From Lithospermum erythrorhizon (taxonomy: Eukaryota > Streptophyta > Magnoliopsida > Boraginales > Boraginaceae): 64,000 nucleotides of DNA. Below the pieces are notes generated by a model. It searched no databases. It was not told the DNA's origin and was given only the letters and a program-made list of their open reading frames with translations. The stretch is from assembly GCA_019722365.1 (NCBI GenBank), contig JADFUC010001258.1, positions 124,001 to 188,000 of the forward strand. Direction: 5' to 3'. Shown one piece after another: positions 23,166 to 36,234 of this stretch. Numbering within the stretch: position 1 is the stretch's first letter; each line of letters opens with the position of its first letter. A program made the translations under genes and the position numbers.

Positions 23166-24470
23166 TATTCATTTCAAAAGTGTTCTAGGTTTGTTTACGT
23201 GTTAAAATGTGAGTCTATATTTATGACACCTATATTTAGATAGCTATTCAAATCTAGTGGTCCATCTTTGTACATGTAATTCGATACAATTAAGGGATGT
23301 TTTCGATTACATTCGATGGAGTTTCTAGATTTTTTTTTATGTGAAATCGATTACATGGGTTTTTAAGTATATAAAGCTATTAGTGCAAATTAAATTCGAT
23401 TTCAATCGGTTCGGTTGATATAGAAATGGGGTAAGTTTCACAGTTTCAATTATATATCCTACTCAATTGTTGCTATTTGCATACCCACTTACTGTTTTTG
23501 GGATATAGAAGTTCTATTTTAATCTCTAGTTTAAGTGTAATGTTTGAGGATGTTTTTTAATGAGGAAAACATGTCAATTTAGTATCTAGATAGGGTTTGA
23601 GGTTTTTTATTTATATACTATGCTATTATACTCCTTATATGATCGAATACAAATCAATAGTAGGTTACACTCGTATAGTAAATTAATTGAATCTGATAAT
23701 ATTGTGATACTTGAATTAAATTTAATATTATTGTAGATTATCTACTATAGTGGGTATAATATAGTATATAATAGTATTAGTCGATTATACTCGTACAATA
23801 TAGTAAACAATTGTATCCAGTGAATTGCTCTTTAAAGTATAGTATAGTAGATTAATCGAAATCACCATGTAAACAATACTATAGTGGTGTAAAGGTTTTT
23901 AAAGAATTTAAGTAATATTAATACAATATGAAATCTTCCGTCCGGATTCACAAAAGATTATCTAACTACTTTTTGATGAATTGTAATTTTAAATTTTGAC
24001 CTTAAATATATATTTATTTGTGTTGTATAATATTTGATAAAAAAAAATATCAATTGAAAGAATTTCTAAGTCAAAATCGCTGTCTCACAGAATCATTCCT
24101 CTCTACAATATGCATTCATCTTTTTTTTTTTGCGACTATGGTGTTCTAACTTTCAACGATTGTTGTCTTTTCCTTTTAAAGAGAGTTATTATTATTATTT
24201 TATTTTTCAGTTTTACTTTTAAATTTCGAATAAATATTCTCATTAAAGTTATTGGTATAGTTTTGACTTGTTATTAAATGTTTTTTTAATCTTGAACTGA
24301 TATATATCCGAATTTTTGTTTTGTTAATGAGGAGATTGAACACTGATTGTGCTTTGAGATTATGCTTTTGATGTTAATTTTGGGAGGTGTTGTCCGAATA
24401 GAGTACTATGTATTTTCAATTTTGTAGTGAATTGTAATATTTTGAATTTTATTATTTTAATCCATTCGAA
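23166..24470. other. Intergenic, nothing recognised
   Basis: AT-rich DNA. Between about 23620 and 23880 words such as ACTATAGT, GTATAGTA and GATTATACTCG recur irregularly. No gene is supported. Confidence 0.35.
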
Positions 24471-24474
24471 TAGG

Positions 24475-24660
24475 AATAATTATAGTCGAATCCAAATATT
24501 AACTAATTGAATCCGAATCAAATATGCGAGATATCGAATTCAAATGTCAAATTCGAATTGAATATTCGAATTCGAATGTCGAATTAATCGAATCATTATA
24601 TATCCTTTTCGAATATGAGCAGAGAACTTTAACAATTCGTATCGAATCTGATCCAAATTC
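24475..24660. repeat. Cluster of palindromic ATTCGAAT words
   Basis: The words TCGAAT, ATTCGAAT and GAATCCGAATC occur repeatedly on both strands over less than 200 bp. They look like an imperfect tandem repeat of a short palindrome. Such clusters are common near transposon ends but none is identified here. Confidence 0.6.
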
Positions 24661-24714
24661 AGAATACGTATGAAAATAAATGTCAGGTTATATTCGTTCA
24701 ATTCGATTCAGATT

Positions 24715-25010
24715 TTAAGTTCGTTTACGCCGCCAGCAAAGATCCTTGGAAGGGAGTGGTGGACTTAGAGTTCACTTCTAGAAAGAAGTTGTCATTACAT
24801 AATGTGTTTTATGTACCTTCCCTTAGGAAGAATTTAATTTCTGCAAATTTACTTTGTAAGAATGGTTTTAAGGTTGTACTTGAATCTGATAAGGTTGTAG
24901 TGACAAAGAATGGAGTATTCATTGGAAAGGGATACTCCGTTGATAGCATTTCGAGCTTTGCATTATGCGTTAATGAAGCCTTCTCGGTGGGCAATCCCGG
25001 CCCCATCTTG
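24715..25010 (+). pseudogene. Copia pol fragment (GAG-pre-integrase region)
   Basis: An open stretch contains LEFTSRKKLSLHNVFYVPSL, RKNLISANLLCKNGFKVVLE and KVVVTKNGVFIGKGY. This is the segment between protease and integrase of Ty1/copia polyproteins (V-x-Y-V-P-x-I-x-K-N-L-V-S). The parts before and after are missing, so it is an isolated fragment of less than 300 bp. It is better preserved than most copia remnants in the window. Confidence 0.85.
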
Positions 25011-28000
25011 AGTCGTTGGTGTGTCGTTGAATCCTTTGTATCTTTCGATTATTTGTGATCTCGATATAAATATATAATAAAAAAAGTGAAAAAGAAAATT
25101 GATAAGCATGGTCATCAATAACTTTCAAATTGTATTATTTATGTACAAATACTAAATCTAAAATATCAATAGACCTTATAATATGCATATTAATTAAAAT
25201 ATGGGTATTAGTTTCATCACTTATGTATAAAATTATGGCTAAATGTATTATTGAGTTCCGTCGCTTATGTACAAAATTACGGTATTAGTTCCATTACTTA
25301 TGTACAAAATCACCTAGTCGACACCTCTTTCTTGCGTCGTCCACTTGAAATATGTTTTGTGCTCGGCTTTTAGATGCTGTCCCAATGTAATAACTTCGTT
25401 CCGTTTTGATATTATGAAATAGTATCTTTAGTTGCTCGTTGGAATATTTTGAGGAGAAATCGAGAGAAATTTGAAGTTGAATAGTTGGACATACAACGAA
25501 TCCCGATTAGGTTAGTAGTACGTTTGTTATTTAAGATTTTTAAAGTTGTATGTCGAATGGTGATGATATTTGGGGTTAGAAGTTAAAATTTATGTTAGAG
25601 TTGTGTTAAGCAGAGGCAGCTAAGCCCAGAAAGCAGGAGAGCGACAGCGAAGCGAAGTCTTGAATATTTTGTTGTGCGGAATGCGTGACTTTTTATCTTT
25701 TTATATTTAACCTTTTTAAATCGTCGTGTTATAAATGCTTCTTCCTCTTTCTTAGGATGACGAAATTTCTTTCCGTGTTCGGCTTGATTTTGTTTTTGAT
25801 TTTCTTCACCGTTTGGCGAGCTTTGGTCACCAAAATTTTGGAGATTACGAGACCTGCCTTTGAGGGTAGAAATCTTTTGGGTATTTCTTGAGTTCGAGGA
25901 TGTTGACTTTTTGAGAATTTGAGTTGACTTTGAGAACTTTGATGTTTATTATGTTATAGAATTGCCATATAAGCTTAAGATTATCGTATAACGAGTTGAT
26001 AATTATCGATTATGAGGTTGAAAAAATGTTGAGAATGTTGTTGACTTTTAACTGAGAGTTTTTTCTAAATGGTGTTTAAATGATAGAAGTGTACTCTTGG
26101 ACTTTATTTAGGATTTTTTGAGGTGTAAGTTGTGATTTTAGAGGTGATTAGAGAATGTTCGGGATATTACGGGGTTTTGTAGAGTTGGATGGTAGATTGA
26201 TTTGAGATTAAAGATGATTAGAAATGTGATGATTAGTTGTTGTTAATATCGGAGCGTTAGGACGCTGGAACTAATAAATTGGAACTTCGATGCATTAATA
26301 GGAAGGTTGCGAACTTAAGTTGGAATAAGGTTGTCGGGGGAACTTTTGTTGGGTTATTTTGGGGGTATGGGTGTAAGGATTATATGTAGGTAGAATGTTA
26401 TATTATTAGTTGTGTATAAGTAGTAATTATAATTTTGAATGTTTTTAGGCGTTGATCATGGGTAAGGCCCATTTGTGATTGCGGGGTTTATTTAGCTAGC
26501 CAAGGTGAGTACTAATCTCACTTTGGGAGTTTTACTTATCTCGTGTATAAGTATATGTTGTTGTACTTGTTGGTTGTCTTGAGGATATGTTATTTGTTAT
26601 TCCTTTATCACGAGGATGATGCGTAGATGTGTTGGTTATATATTATTGATTGTGTGCCTTGGCTTGGGGTTGTATTTTCATCCTGTAATGTATGATTTTC
26701 GGTATTTTGGTTGGAAGTTGTTATTTTCTTGTGTTGGTTGGTGTCTGTGGTCTCATGAATTATATAGATGTGTTGTGGTGGTGTCAAGTCGTATTAGGAA
26801 GAGTTGTATATGAGTTGATGTTGACGGTTGAGTTGATGTTGCGGGTTAGGGTTGGTTATGCAGTATGTAGCATTCTAATACATTTGGTGAGTTGCCTACG
26901 TCTTTAATAACGGTCGGTGATTGCCGTACCTACGTTACGATTCGGTGATAAAACATCAATAAATGGCATAAGTTTACTCCCTGCGAGACAAGTTTAATAC
27001 ATACGCGGTATTCGTTGCAGAAATCGGTTCTATTGAGTTGTAGGGTTGTTGAGTTGACACTCTTTGTTGAGTTGTTGATTGATCTATTGATTGCGTTGAT
27101 GGAGTCGTTGAGTTGTTAGTCGATTGAGTGGGTTGGTTGTATAGTTGAATTGATCTCGTGTTGTCGGGGTCGTTGTGTTGAGTCTATTTGGTTGTATTAT
27201 ATGTTGTTTAGACTTTTTTTTGTGTTGTGATATATGTTTTTATGATTCATTTATATGTTTTATGGCTAAACTACATTTTATTGATAATGCTTCCATTACG
27301 CTAGAGGTTTCTTTGATGAATTGATGTCGAATTAAGATTGGGGTTGATTATGGATCATATTATCAGATTTCCTTGTGGATTCTAGGTTGGTATTAAATGG
27401 TTATAGAATTCTTGGGTTCAAGTGAGTTGGATGATGGTTTGAATAACGGCTTTGAATAGAAACTGGTGGTACAGAACATTATAAACCGAAGTTTATGCTA
27501 ATCTAGAGATGATGTTGATGATATTTTTAAATATGGTGAAAAATTAGAGTCAGGTGTGTTTGTATATAAGTTATGATCTAATCACGATGTTGATACCATT
27601 AAGGTGAATAGGTTGATATACTAAATGAAAGAAAGAATTTGGGGAGATATTCAATTCTTAGATTATCTTGATTTAAGACATATGTTGCTTAGTTGTATTA
27701 AGATGATGAAACAATGTGGAGATTCCCATTATAAATATTCCATAACAAATGGTGTGTGACTATGATTTGGAAGTATGACTTTTAAGGTGAACTACGAGAT
27801 AGTTAATTGAGTTGTGTAGGTTTTGGTGTGAGTTTGTATGTATGGTGAGTATCTCTAAGTTACGAATATTGAGTTGTATGCTGAGTTGTTGTATGTTAAA
27901 GAGTTGTATATTAGATATTTAGATTGTTAAGTTGTCTTCTTGATGGTAGTTAATGAGGTGGGTTTATCGATGTTAGTTGGAAGCCGTTAAGAAAAGATTT

Positions 28001-30064
28001 ATCATGTGAAGAGGCATAATACAAAAAATATAATACTTGTGGTGTATAGTTGTTAGATAGGTAATAGGCTTGAGTTATACTTGACAACATGTGTGGTGGA
28101 TTCTTTTTGTGATATTTGTAAAATAATTCATGTATTTTATTCTAGATGGTAAATCTATACCTAGGTTGTTCTTGGGATGATAAAGAGTCGCTTTAAGCGA
28201 AATGTATTCTAAATGTGATAATTGGCTGAAGGCACTCAGCTTGATCATCTTTTATTTTACTTTGGAGTTTTTGTGTATAATAATTATATGTTGTAAAACT
28301 GATTGTTTGATTTGTATTTGTATTATTATTTTCGGTGGTTGTGGTGTTGGTTAGTTCGCTAGATGGATGAGTTGTATTGTTTCTTTATGCGTGTTAAATG
28401 AAGTCATTTTGCTATTGTGATCCGTCGTTGGTATGACTACGATTATTAAGTTGGTGATTTGTATAAGGGGGCCACAGGAAGCTGAATTAGATTCTGATTT
28501 TGGTATGAGCCTGAGTTTATGTTTTCTTGGTGTCTTTGTGGCCAGTTTATGTGCCTAGGTTTGAGGGTGTGGGGTGTGTTGTTGTGAGTCGTTCTACGGT
28601 TTTGAGTCCGTTTCTTTTAGAATCGTTGACATTGAGGGCCTTGCATTTAGAAGATTTAAATGGGCTTCGTACGAGGTCTTCTACGAGGCCAGGCTTTAGA
28701 TTTTGTGTTCTTGGGCATTGCTTGATTGAGATGTATTATACTATGTGATGATGTGAAGCGGTGCTAATCATTAATATAGATACGTTGAGTTGTATGTATA
28801 TGTTGAGATGGGTACCTGGGCATAACTTGGAGATCAGCTAGATGGGTTGCTATATATATATGATGGGGTATATTTGGAAACAAGACATGTTATGGTTTAG
28901 AATATGATATGATATGAGTAATATTCTGGTGTGGGGTGAAGTATATTTTGGGGGAGTGTCTTGAATGGATTTGGTGGTAGAGTGATGATGAGACTTTTAT
29001 GGCAGGAGGTGATTAGGATCGGTTGTGATAGATAGCATACGATATCACTTTGAGGTGGGTCAAAGAATGCTCAATGGGTTTATAAGTAAAGTCTTGGTTA
29101 CAAAGAGATGTGTAGTATATTGAAATGTGAAAACGTGGGTTGATTAGGAATGGTGAGTAAGTCGGGATGGATACAATCGGTGAATAAGAAAAGAGTTTGA
29201 ATTAAATACATTTAATAATGGTTAAATAAGAGTTGGTGGTTAGTGGAGTTTATATTTGTGATAGGTAAGTGATTATTCTTGAGGATGTAAACTACGAGTT
29301 GAAACACCCCTTTGGAGATGAAGATATTGAATGAATATGTTCGAGAATTTACGGGAGAGACAGATTTATATCGAGAAGTTATTGAAAGGGATTTCCTGGT
29401 GTTGAATTTGAAGTTGTTGACAAGTTGGTGCAATTGTGTGAACTTAAGGGTATTAAAAGGTTGAGTTGAGGAGGATTTTGGGTGACATGTATTTGAGGGA
29501 TTAGCATTTGATCGTGGTGTAAGATGTTGATCTTTAAAATAATTAAGAATTTGTCTGGTATACTTGGAGTAATTGGGGACAAATAATACTGCATTGTCTG
29601 TTGTGGAGTATGGATGCGAGAGGATAGGGAAGGAGTAAGTTAGCGTTGTAATAAAATGAAAATGGAAGTTTTTTAATTTCGGTAAATGATAAAGAGTTTG
29701 AGATTGGGTTAAAGTGGAGATTTCTTTGAAAAGGTGTAAAGTTGATCGGGCGATCCCGGAATGAAATCGTAAGTCATGAGAGGGATTGAAATAGGTTGTA
29801 TATTTAAAAATATTTTGGAGGAAAAGTGTTAGTGAGAATTGTCGCAGTAGGACCTTATTTTAGAATGCAGGAGTTGGGTGAACCTATAGGTGTCGAATCA
29901 CGGTAAGCTTGATTGTAGTGGGGTTGGAACTTTGGAAATGCGTGTGTGTTCAACAGGATTTGTAAGATAAATGGAATAAGAGTTCGAGGTGAGTGGTTTA
30001 TCGGGATATAGATGAAGATATCGGCGGGGTGATAGAGAAGAGCAATGTGATTGCGGGTAGTGTG
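25011..30064. other. Long gene-less stretch, cytosine-poor on the plus strand
   Basis: From about 25.4 to 30.0 kb the plus strand is strongly G+T-rich and C-poor; for instance, 28321-28380 has only about three C in 60 bases. Words such as GAGTTG and GTTGTATG recur. I found no LTR pair, reverse transcriptase or other domain in any frame I tried. A block of polar words at about 25610-25670 and a GTGAGT donor-like site at 26504 are isolated. It may be an old gypsy-type element or a decayed noncoding transcript, but I cannot show either. Confidence 0.4.
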
Positions 30065-30322
30065 TGTTGAATAATGGTATTAGATTTCAAACCTATTTTT
30101 GAAGATAACAAATTGTTTAATCGAACTAATCCGTTTCAGTGAACATGTATTGAGTTTATTTCTTAATATATTCAAAGCGGCAAAATGTTGATCGGGAAGA
30201 TCGGAGGCTCATGGATGAGTCTATCAAGCATGGCTTCTTCGAGCTCACGTTCTTTTTGTGTTTAAGCGTTTGTAAAGAGGCTTCTACTGACTCACAGTAT
30301 ATTGTCGTTTAAATATATTATT
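30065..30322 (+). repeat. Truncated LTR of the element D family
   Basis: It starts TGTTGAATAATGG and follows the first 260 bp of the element D LTR (50612-50880 and 59693-59950): AAGATAACAAATTGTTTAATC, TGTTGATCGGGA, GAGCTCACGTTCTTTTTG-like, and the TATATTGTCGTTTAAATAT block. It stops there. No polypurine tract precedes it and no internal region follows, so it is a solo, truncated LTR. Confidence 0.85.
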
Positions 30323-32160
30323 GTTACAATGGAAATGCATATTTCACCGTAAGTTAAAACAATTTCATTACCGTGCTCCCCAATTCATTTCCATGTATTA
30401 TTACGTGATTATCCTTTAACTTTGTTCATTTTTAAATAAATTTGGTATTATTACTCTTGATTGAATAAATTTTAAAAACTCAAGTAATTAGTTCATTGAT
30501 GTGGTATACAATAATTGTTGGTATTGATAAATGATCGGGGATAGAATACATGAGATCCCCGTCCCTTGAAGCAATTCAATTCTGCTTTCAACTTGGTTAT
30601 CATATAATGAAGCTCCCTCGAGATATTAGTCATTTTAGTGATTAATAATGCATTTTTTATTTGAAATAGAATAGAGGAAAATTACCTTCGTCTTTGTTCC
30701 TTAATCGTGGAAACAATTTTAGCGAAAAATCTTTGCTATTGATTGCCACAGTACATTTCCAACCTGGACTAATAACTTGCATTCTAAAATCTTGTAAAGT
30801 AAAATATTACTCCAATTATTACTTTTACAAAATAAGTTATTTAAGGAAATTTAAAAATAGTAAACAATCAACAATTCACTGATGTTTTACCTTTTTTGCA
30901 TGTTGTTTTGATATATTTTATTTCAAAACGTTCCATTGTTCAATTTGATCCATCGGTTAAAGTTGGAACAAAGAGCTGGCAACCTAAAAATATTGAAAAT
31001 GGCGGTTAGATACGTACCTCAATCGATGCATTGCATTAAAACTTGAAGGTATAAATTAATTTAATTTGTCATTGCGAACCTTATAGTTGTGGTGGAGGTG
31101 GTAATAAAAATATTTCTTTGTAAATAATTTTTGGTAAATACTCAATGTCTTTCTAATTTTCCGTCGTTCACGATATCTTGGTGATATGTGCGACGCGCCG
31201 CAATGGGACCGTATAGTTGTCGCCCGGCCGAATCATTGGTTCCTTAGAAAAATTACATTGAGAATAATTGACCTTATAACTTGTTGATTGTTAAGCGAGC
31301 AACTTTCTATAGGAGGCGGTTTCTTTAGAACAAAAGATAGACCCGCTATCATCCTGCTATTCAATGGCATACGATGAAAGACTCTTTGTTCCGAACGATG
31401 CGGGATTATGATTTCGGCGTCAATGAAAGCTTGTGTGGTTGGGTTGCGACGCCTCGATCAGTACCGTCGCGTAACCCCATTTGTGAATCAAAATTCCTTA
31501 AAAGCATTATAGGACATCCCACTTTTCAAGTTAAGCTTGTGAGGTGGCAAACTTCACTTTCGGACACAAAATTTAAGAACTCGGTACAGTAAAGATTGTA
31601 AATATCATCTTATTTGAATCCCGTAGCCAGCATACTCAAATTAATAAATAAATAAATAAATGCTAGTATGTCGAGTACAACGACTCATTTTCAACTTCGT
31701 TTACAAATGAAACCCACTATGGCCAGATAAATTAAGCGAGTGAGCAAGCCTTTATATACTCCTTGAAACCTACTCGAGAAATAGAGATGAGTAAAGTATT
31801 ATTTCAATGGCGGAGCCAACCAGGCACACTTATCTCCGCCGATTAAACCGCAATATTCCATCATGTTGCCAGAATTATTAGCAGAAAAAGAATTTCTGTT
31901 ACTATGATGAATGAAATGAATTAAAGGTCGAGAATAAGGTATGTCGTAAATTCCAAATCAATATAAATGTATTTTTGTTTAATACAACTTTTTCATAAAA
32001 ATTGTTATTAAACATAATAATATGAATATGATTATGTTTAGTTTAAAATTGTAATACTAAGATGGGTTAATATTGTCAAAATTCATCGAGTTTTGAAATT
32101 GTACTAAAATGATCTTCTTTATTTATAAAATAACTCCATATTATTTAATTTATTATTTTA
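30323..32160. other. Intergenic, nothing recognised
   Basis: No supported gene. A short GC-richer patch lies at 31180-31230, and an (AATA)n run at about 31645-31660. The 72-codon frame at 31374 shows no family features. Confidence 0.35.
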
Positions 32161-32162
32161 AT

Positions 32163-32252
32163 TCTGAAACTATAATATGAAAATCATGGATTAATTTTAT
32201 TTTTTATTATTCAGAAACTATAATATGAAAATCATGGGTTAATTTTATTTTT
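32163..32252. repeat. Tandem duplication, two copies
   Basis: The unit GAAACTATAATATGAAAATC followed by ATGGATTAATTTTATTTTTT occurs at about 32165-32208 and again at about 32214-32252. The second copy runs into a poly(T) that, read on the minus strand, is a poly(A) after AACAATGTC. A retroposed poly(A) tail on the minus strand is possible but unproven. Confidence 0.75.
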
Positions 32253-32654
32253 TTTTTTGACATTGTTTTGTAACACAGAATCTGTAGCAAAAATCTTCTA
32301 CTTTTAGTATGAACAGGTTCAATTTGAGTTTGTTGGCTGGTATTGATTTTGCTTGTTGTTTTTGCTCAATTGATTGAATCAGATTGATGAGTTTTTGTTG
32401 TGAAGGCTTGATAGTGATATTTAAGTGTATAACTGAAGCAGATTGGCGATGGATTCTCTGTTGCGAAAGTTTGAGCATGAAAGGTTGATCAGAGGAAGTT
32501 AATTAGCCATAATAGATTAATAGTAAGAGTAAGTTGCAGTTGCTAACAGAGGGGTATAATTGGAAAAAAAAAAAAGTTGGCTTCACTATTTTTGGCTTCC
32601 ACGTTCTTTAGAAGATAACTGCTAATTGGGGGCCTTGTGTTTTATTATAGGGAT

Positions 32655-33347
32655 GAATTGTTGTTGTTCATTTATGGGATAGATACATTGCCGACACGTT
32701 GTTAGACAGCAGTTATAACGCTTGGGTGACGTGATAAAGGTATGAGAAAATAAGCAGGTATAAAAATAAAAATCTGTAAGATGCTTCAGTTGTTACAAGC
32801 TTTGCTCTGTCTGAGGCGAGTTTTTCCCAGAAAGGATTCAGCTATAATTTTGAAAAAAATTAGTAGGGACTTATCTGAATATGCTCCTAAATACATCTGC
32901 TGCTACACTCGAATAACCTAGAAAGTGCAGGAACCTTGCAACCATCCACCAGCGTCGACGCTCTCGGTGTTCGACTTTGATGATTTATCAATATATCTCT
33001 CTCAAGGATTGTTATAAAAATTAATAAGTAAACAATGCATTATAACCTCCGTATATCGGCGCCGTGTATGGAAGATCTTCGTAAATAATTAACCTAGAAA
33101 AATAATTGCTTGGATACTTTTCTTTTCTATAATCAATCAAATCTCGATACCATACTTAGGAAATACTCAAAGTCATTCACATATATTATATGACAACAAT
33201 ATCTCATGAAATATTTCCAAAATTGATCCCAAAAATTTAGGGGTTATGAGTAATGACGTTGGCTGTTGTCTTTGACTTTTCGGTTTAACATACGACACTA
33301 CTCACGGTTTGTCTATCAATAAAATTGTCGGCCGACAAAATCTTGAC
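32655..33347 (-). repeat. Element E 3' LTR
   Basis: Left LTR; its inner end lies next to the minus-strand polypurine tract at about 33349-33361. Compared with the right copy it has many substitutions and indels, pointing to an old insertion. Confidence 0.7.
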
Positions 33348-33809
33348 AAACTCCCACTTTTAATTTAATATTTTTTTCAGGCAAAATACATACTCCCCAC
33401 CCAGTCATGCTCTACTCCCGCTTTGCTCCCAATTAAGGAATTCGCGTCTGACAAAGGATGAATTTTTCAGTCAATGCCATCCTTTGAAATTATAGCGTAG
33501 TAAAACCTCGACCCGACCATTAACCCATTACATGTCAAGTCCAAATTTGGAACATGTTCATTTGGTGGACACAATTTGATTAAGATCACAGGATAGATCT
33601 GACGTTGCTTCTACTTTTTTCATCTGCTTGAATCCCTCTTGATCCTGTGAGCAAAGCAGCAACACAAGAATTACCTCGATAGTCGTTCTTGACCTTCCAT
33701 TCCTTGTGTTGAGCTATACAAGAATTAACACTTTTCATCACCTCAGCTCCTTCACGATGGCTTGATTTGAAATTTTGAATATGGAGAATCTCACACCGTA
33801 GAAACTTTG

Positions 33810-34530
33810 TTGATGAATGCTCCCGCGTAAGAGCTTGACAGTATGGTCTTATGTGTCCACTTCGCTACAATGATGACAAACCTATTTCTTCTTCTTTTTG
33901 TTCATGAATTGTGCTTTAACATGGGACTGGCCAGCTATTAGACCAGATGTTGGTAACACTTGGTTTAACATATGAGATTCCTTAGCTTTTGTAGCTGGAA
34001 CAAACGTAGATTCTTCAGTACATTCTCCGTGACATATCATTACCTTGGTATGGTCATTTGGAAGCGGCACAGAAAGAATTTCATCGCTTAAAGTCGAGTG
34101 AGCATACGAGCAGTTTTCGTAGATTCGATTCGGTGGATAATCTCACCAGCGTTCTCCTTTAATTGGGGTTGACATTTAATATCTTATTATTTTCATCAAT
34201 AAGAGTTCTATCTTCCCTCTTTTTGTATGAGGATCACACTTTTGCTTAGTGCAACTGATCGAACAATTGTTTGAGCTCGACTAATCCTTGATAGTCATCT
34301 CTTCGTAAATTAAGCCTCGCTTTCATCGATTAAATACAGGCGATTCAATGGAACTTTGGCTATGGCGTATTTCCTTCCATGACATTTTCATGTTTCTTGC
34401 TCTTTCAAAAGTAGGGTAGCGTGCACTTATTTTGTGAAAAGTTGGACGTGAATCTAAATATGACCGTAACCACCGCATTAGCAACATTGAATCTTTTGTA
34501 GGCTTTAATAATCTAGTCCTTTTCAATATT
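33810..34530 (-). pseudogene. Element E gag remnant with a zinc-knuckle trace
   Basis: Minus-strand pieces read ERARNMKMSWKEI and YEEMTIKD, then a 62-codon open part ending AQFMNKKKKK. Directly after its stop comes VCHHCSEVDT.DHTVKLL, close to the copia gag knuckle pattern VCHxCGxxGHIRPxCxKL. The knuckle has lost a histidine and a cysteine. Frameshifts and stops separate the pieces. Confidence 0.6.
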
Positions 34531-35283
34531 TATGTCTTGTAGGTACTAACTGATTGGACAAGCTATCATTAATGACTAGTTTGACGGTGTTGCGGATCTT
34601 TCTCTTTGAAACTTTGATAAATCAGAGACATTTCAAATGTGATAGAGAACCAAATAGTTAAATCTATCTTCGTGATCGAGATGTCGTTCTTTCTTCTATA
34701 ATGACCAACTTTAAGTTGAATCTCTTGGAAAGTGCGAGTATATTATGACAATCTTTCTTCGGACGTGGTTTCTCCCGAGGAGTCGCCAAATTCATTGGAT
34801 ATGCAGCGATGGTCATGGCACCGCCGTTTCTCGATTCTCACATTTTGAAGGTGAGAAGTTGGAAGCGTTACCACCTGAGCCTTGTGAGTTCCTTGAAATA
34901 ATACATGCGAGAAGTTTCCCTAATGCTGCTTAGTGCAGTTCGGATCGGTATATCATATTTATGTTCCACGCGACTAAAATATTCGTCAGTACCCGGAAAT
35001 TTTCCATTGAGGTTTCACGTTCCTTTCTGATCCGTTTCAGTTCAAGTTTCATAATCATGGGTGCCATTAGTTAAAGTGTGTTGTGGAGGGGTCGACTAGA
35101 TAAAATAGATTTCCATGTTTTGAAGTATTCATGGATCTCAAGTAACAACTATCTGCGCTATTCAATAAGCATAATTTGAACCGTGAGAATAGGTGGATAA
35201 TTTGTGAACTTTTCTTTCATACCGTACATAGATTACGAAGATATCGCTCTATCACAAGGTGCCCATTCACGATACAGCGGTTG

Positions 35284-36103
35284 GTGTTCATTTGTGAGAT
35301 AGATCGATGGTGCACGTTGTTAGACCAATAGTTATAACACTTGGGTACGACACGAAAGATGACAGAGAGAAAATAAACAATACAAAAATAAAAATACCCG
35401 CAGATGGTAAGCTGGTTAGTGCTGACTTAACAAATGCAGGCGAACTGCCAGAGAAGGATTCCACTATAACTTTGAAAGTACAGAGGACTTATACGAATAT
35501 GCTCCCCGTATTACTTAGCCACTACTACTCTCAAATAATCTAAGTCTAGGCTCCCTAACTTTTTTATCCTAACGTCAAACAACTACTCGATGTTCGACTT
35601 ACAATGATTTATCAATATATCTCTCAAGGATTGTTATAACAAAGTGTCATAAACAATCGTACATTAGTTAGAAGTTTAAATAATGGCTTCTAATACATTC
35701 AGCCCCTGAAAATATTTTTATATAAATCTTTGCCTATCAAAATAATGGTGTGGTAGATGGCTAGATACCTTGATAGGCATATTTATAGTGTAGGCAAATC
35801 AATCTATATATGATCTTCCATAAATAATTCTTTCATAACGCACCATGTAATAATTGTTTGGACACTTTTCTTTTCATCGATAAATCACCAAATCTTAGTA
35901 GCAGGGGAATCTTGAGTCGTTCCCGTATATTATATGATGAAAATATATTTCCCAATGTTTTTAAAATCGGTAGAATCCAGCTCTTATCTACATAGGTTAC
36001 GTGCTTGTTGTATAATTGTCTTGCTTTGATACTCGGTTTAACAACTGACATTTTCATAGTTTGTACATCAACTAAAATTGTCGACTTGACAAAATCTTGG
36101 CGA
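35284..36103 (-). repeat. Element E 5' LTR
   Basis: Right LTR, direct-repeat partner of 32655-33347. On the minus strand it is followed by CTGTATCGTGAATGGGC, which may be a decayed primer-binding site (TGGTATCGTGA-type). Confidence 0.65.
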
Positions 36104-36234
36104 AATTAATGTTTTGACCGGGTGTGTCTTTTTATTATGGCATCTTTGGGTGGGACATGTTAACTATAGTTTGTTTGAACTTTATATAAACATGACTCCA
36201 TAAAATGTCAAGGGTCGATGGATATTAAATATGA

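Larger units (their letters stand above)
32655..36103 (-). mobile_element. Copia element E: short, gag-only, internally deleted
   Basis: Two diverged direct repeats (about 32655-33347 and 35284-36103) enclose 1.9 kb. Shared blocks include TTAGAC..., TTATAAC.CTTGGGT, AAAATAAAAAT, CTCAAGGATTGTTATAA, a TTGG..ACTTTTCTTTTC segment and a GACAAAATCTTG end. A minus-strand polypurine tract AAAAGTGGGAG borders the left LTR, setting the orientation. The interior holds gag-like sequence and no reverse transcriptase or integrase. The plan is the same as element B: a non-autonomous copia derivative. I found no target-site duplication. Confidence 0.75.

Noticed and set aside
26616..26907. Hydrophobic 65- and 71-codon frames resembling small membrane proteins
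   Set aside because: They overlap in two frames in G+T-rich DNA where Val, Leu, Cys and Trp codons arise by composition alone.
31640..31662. CRISPR-like or regulatory direct repeat
   Set aside because: It is a simple AATA microsatellite; no spaced repeat array exists anywhere in the window.
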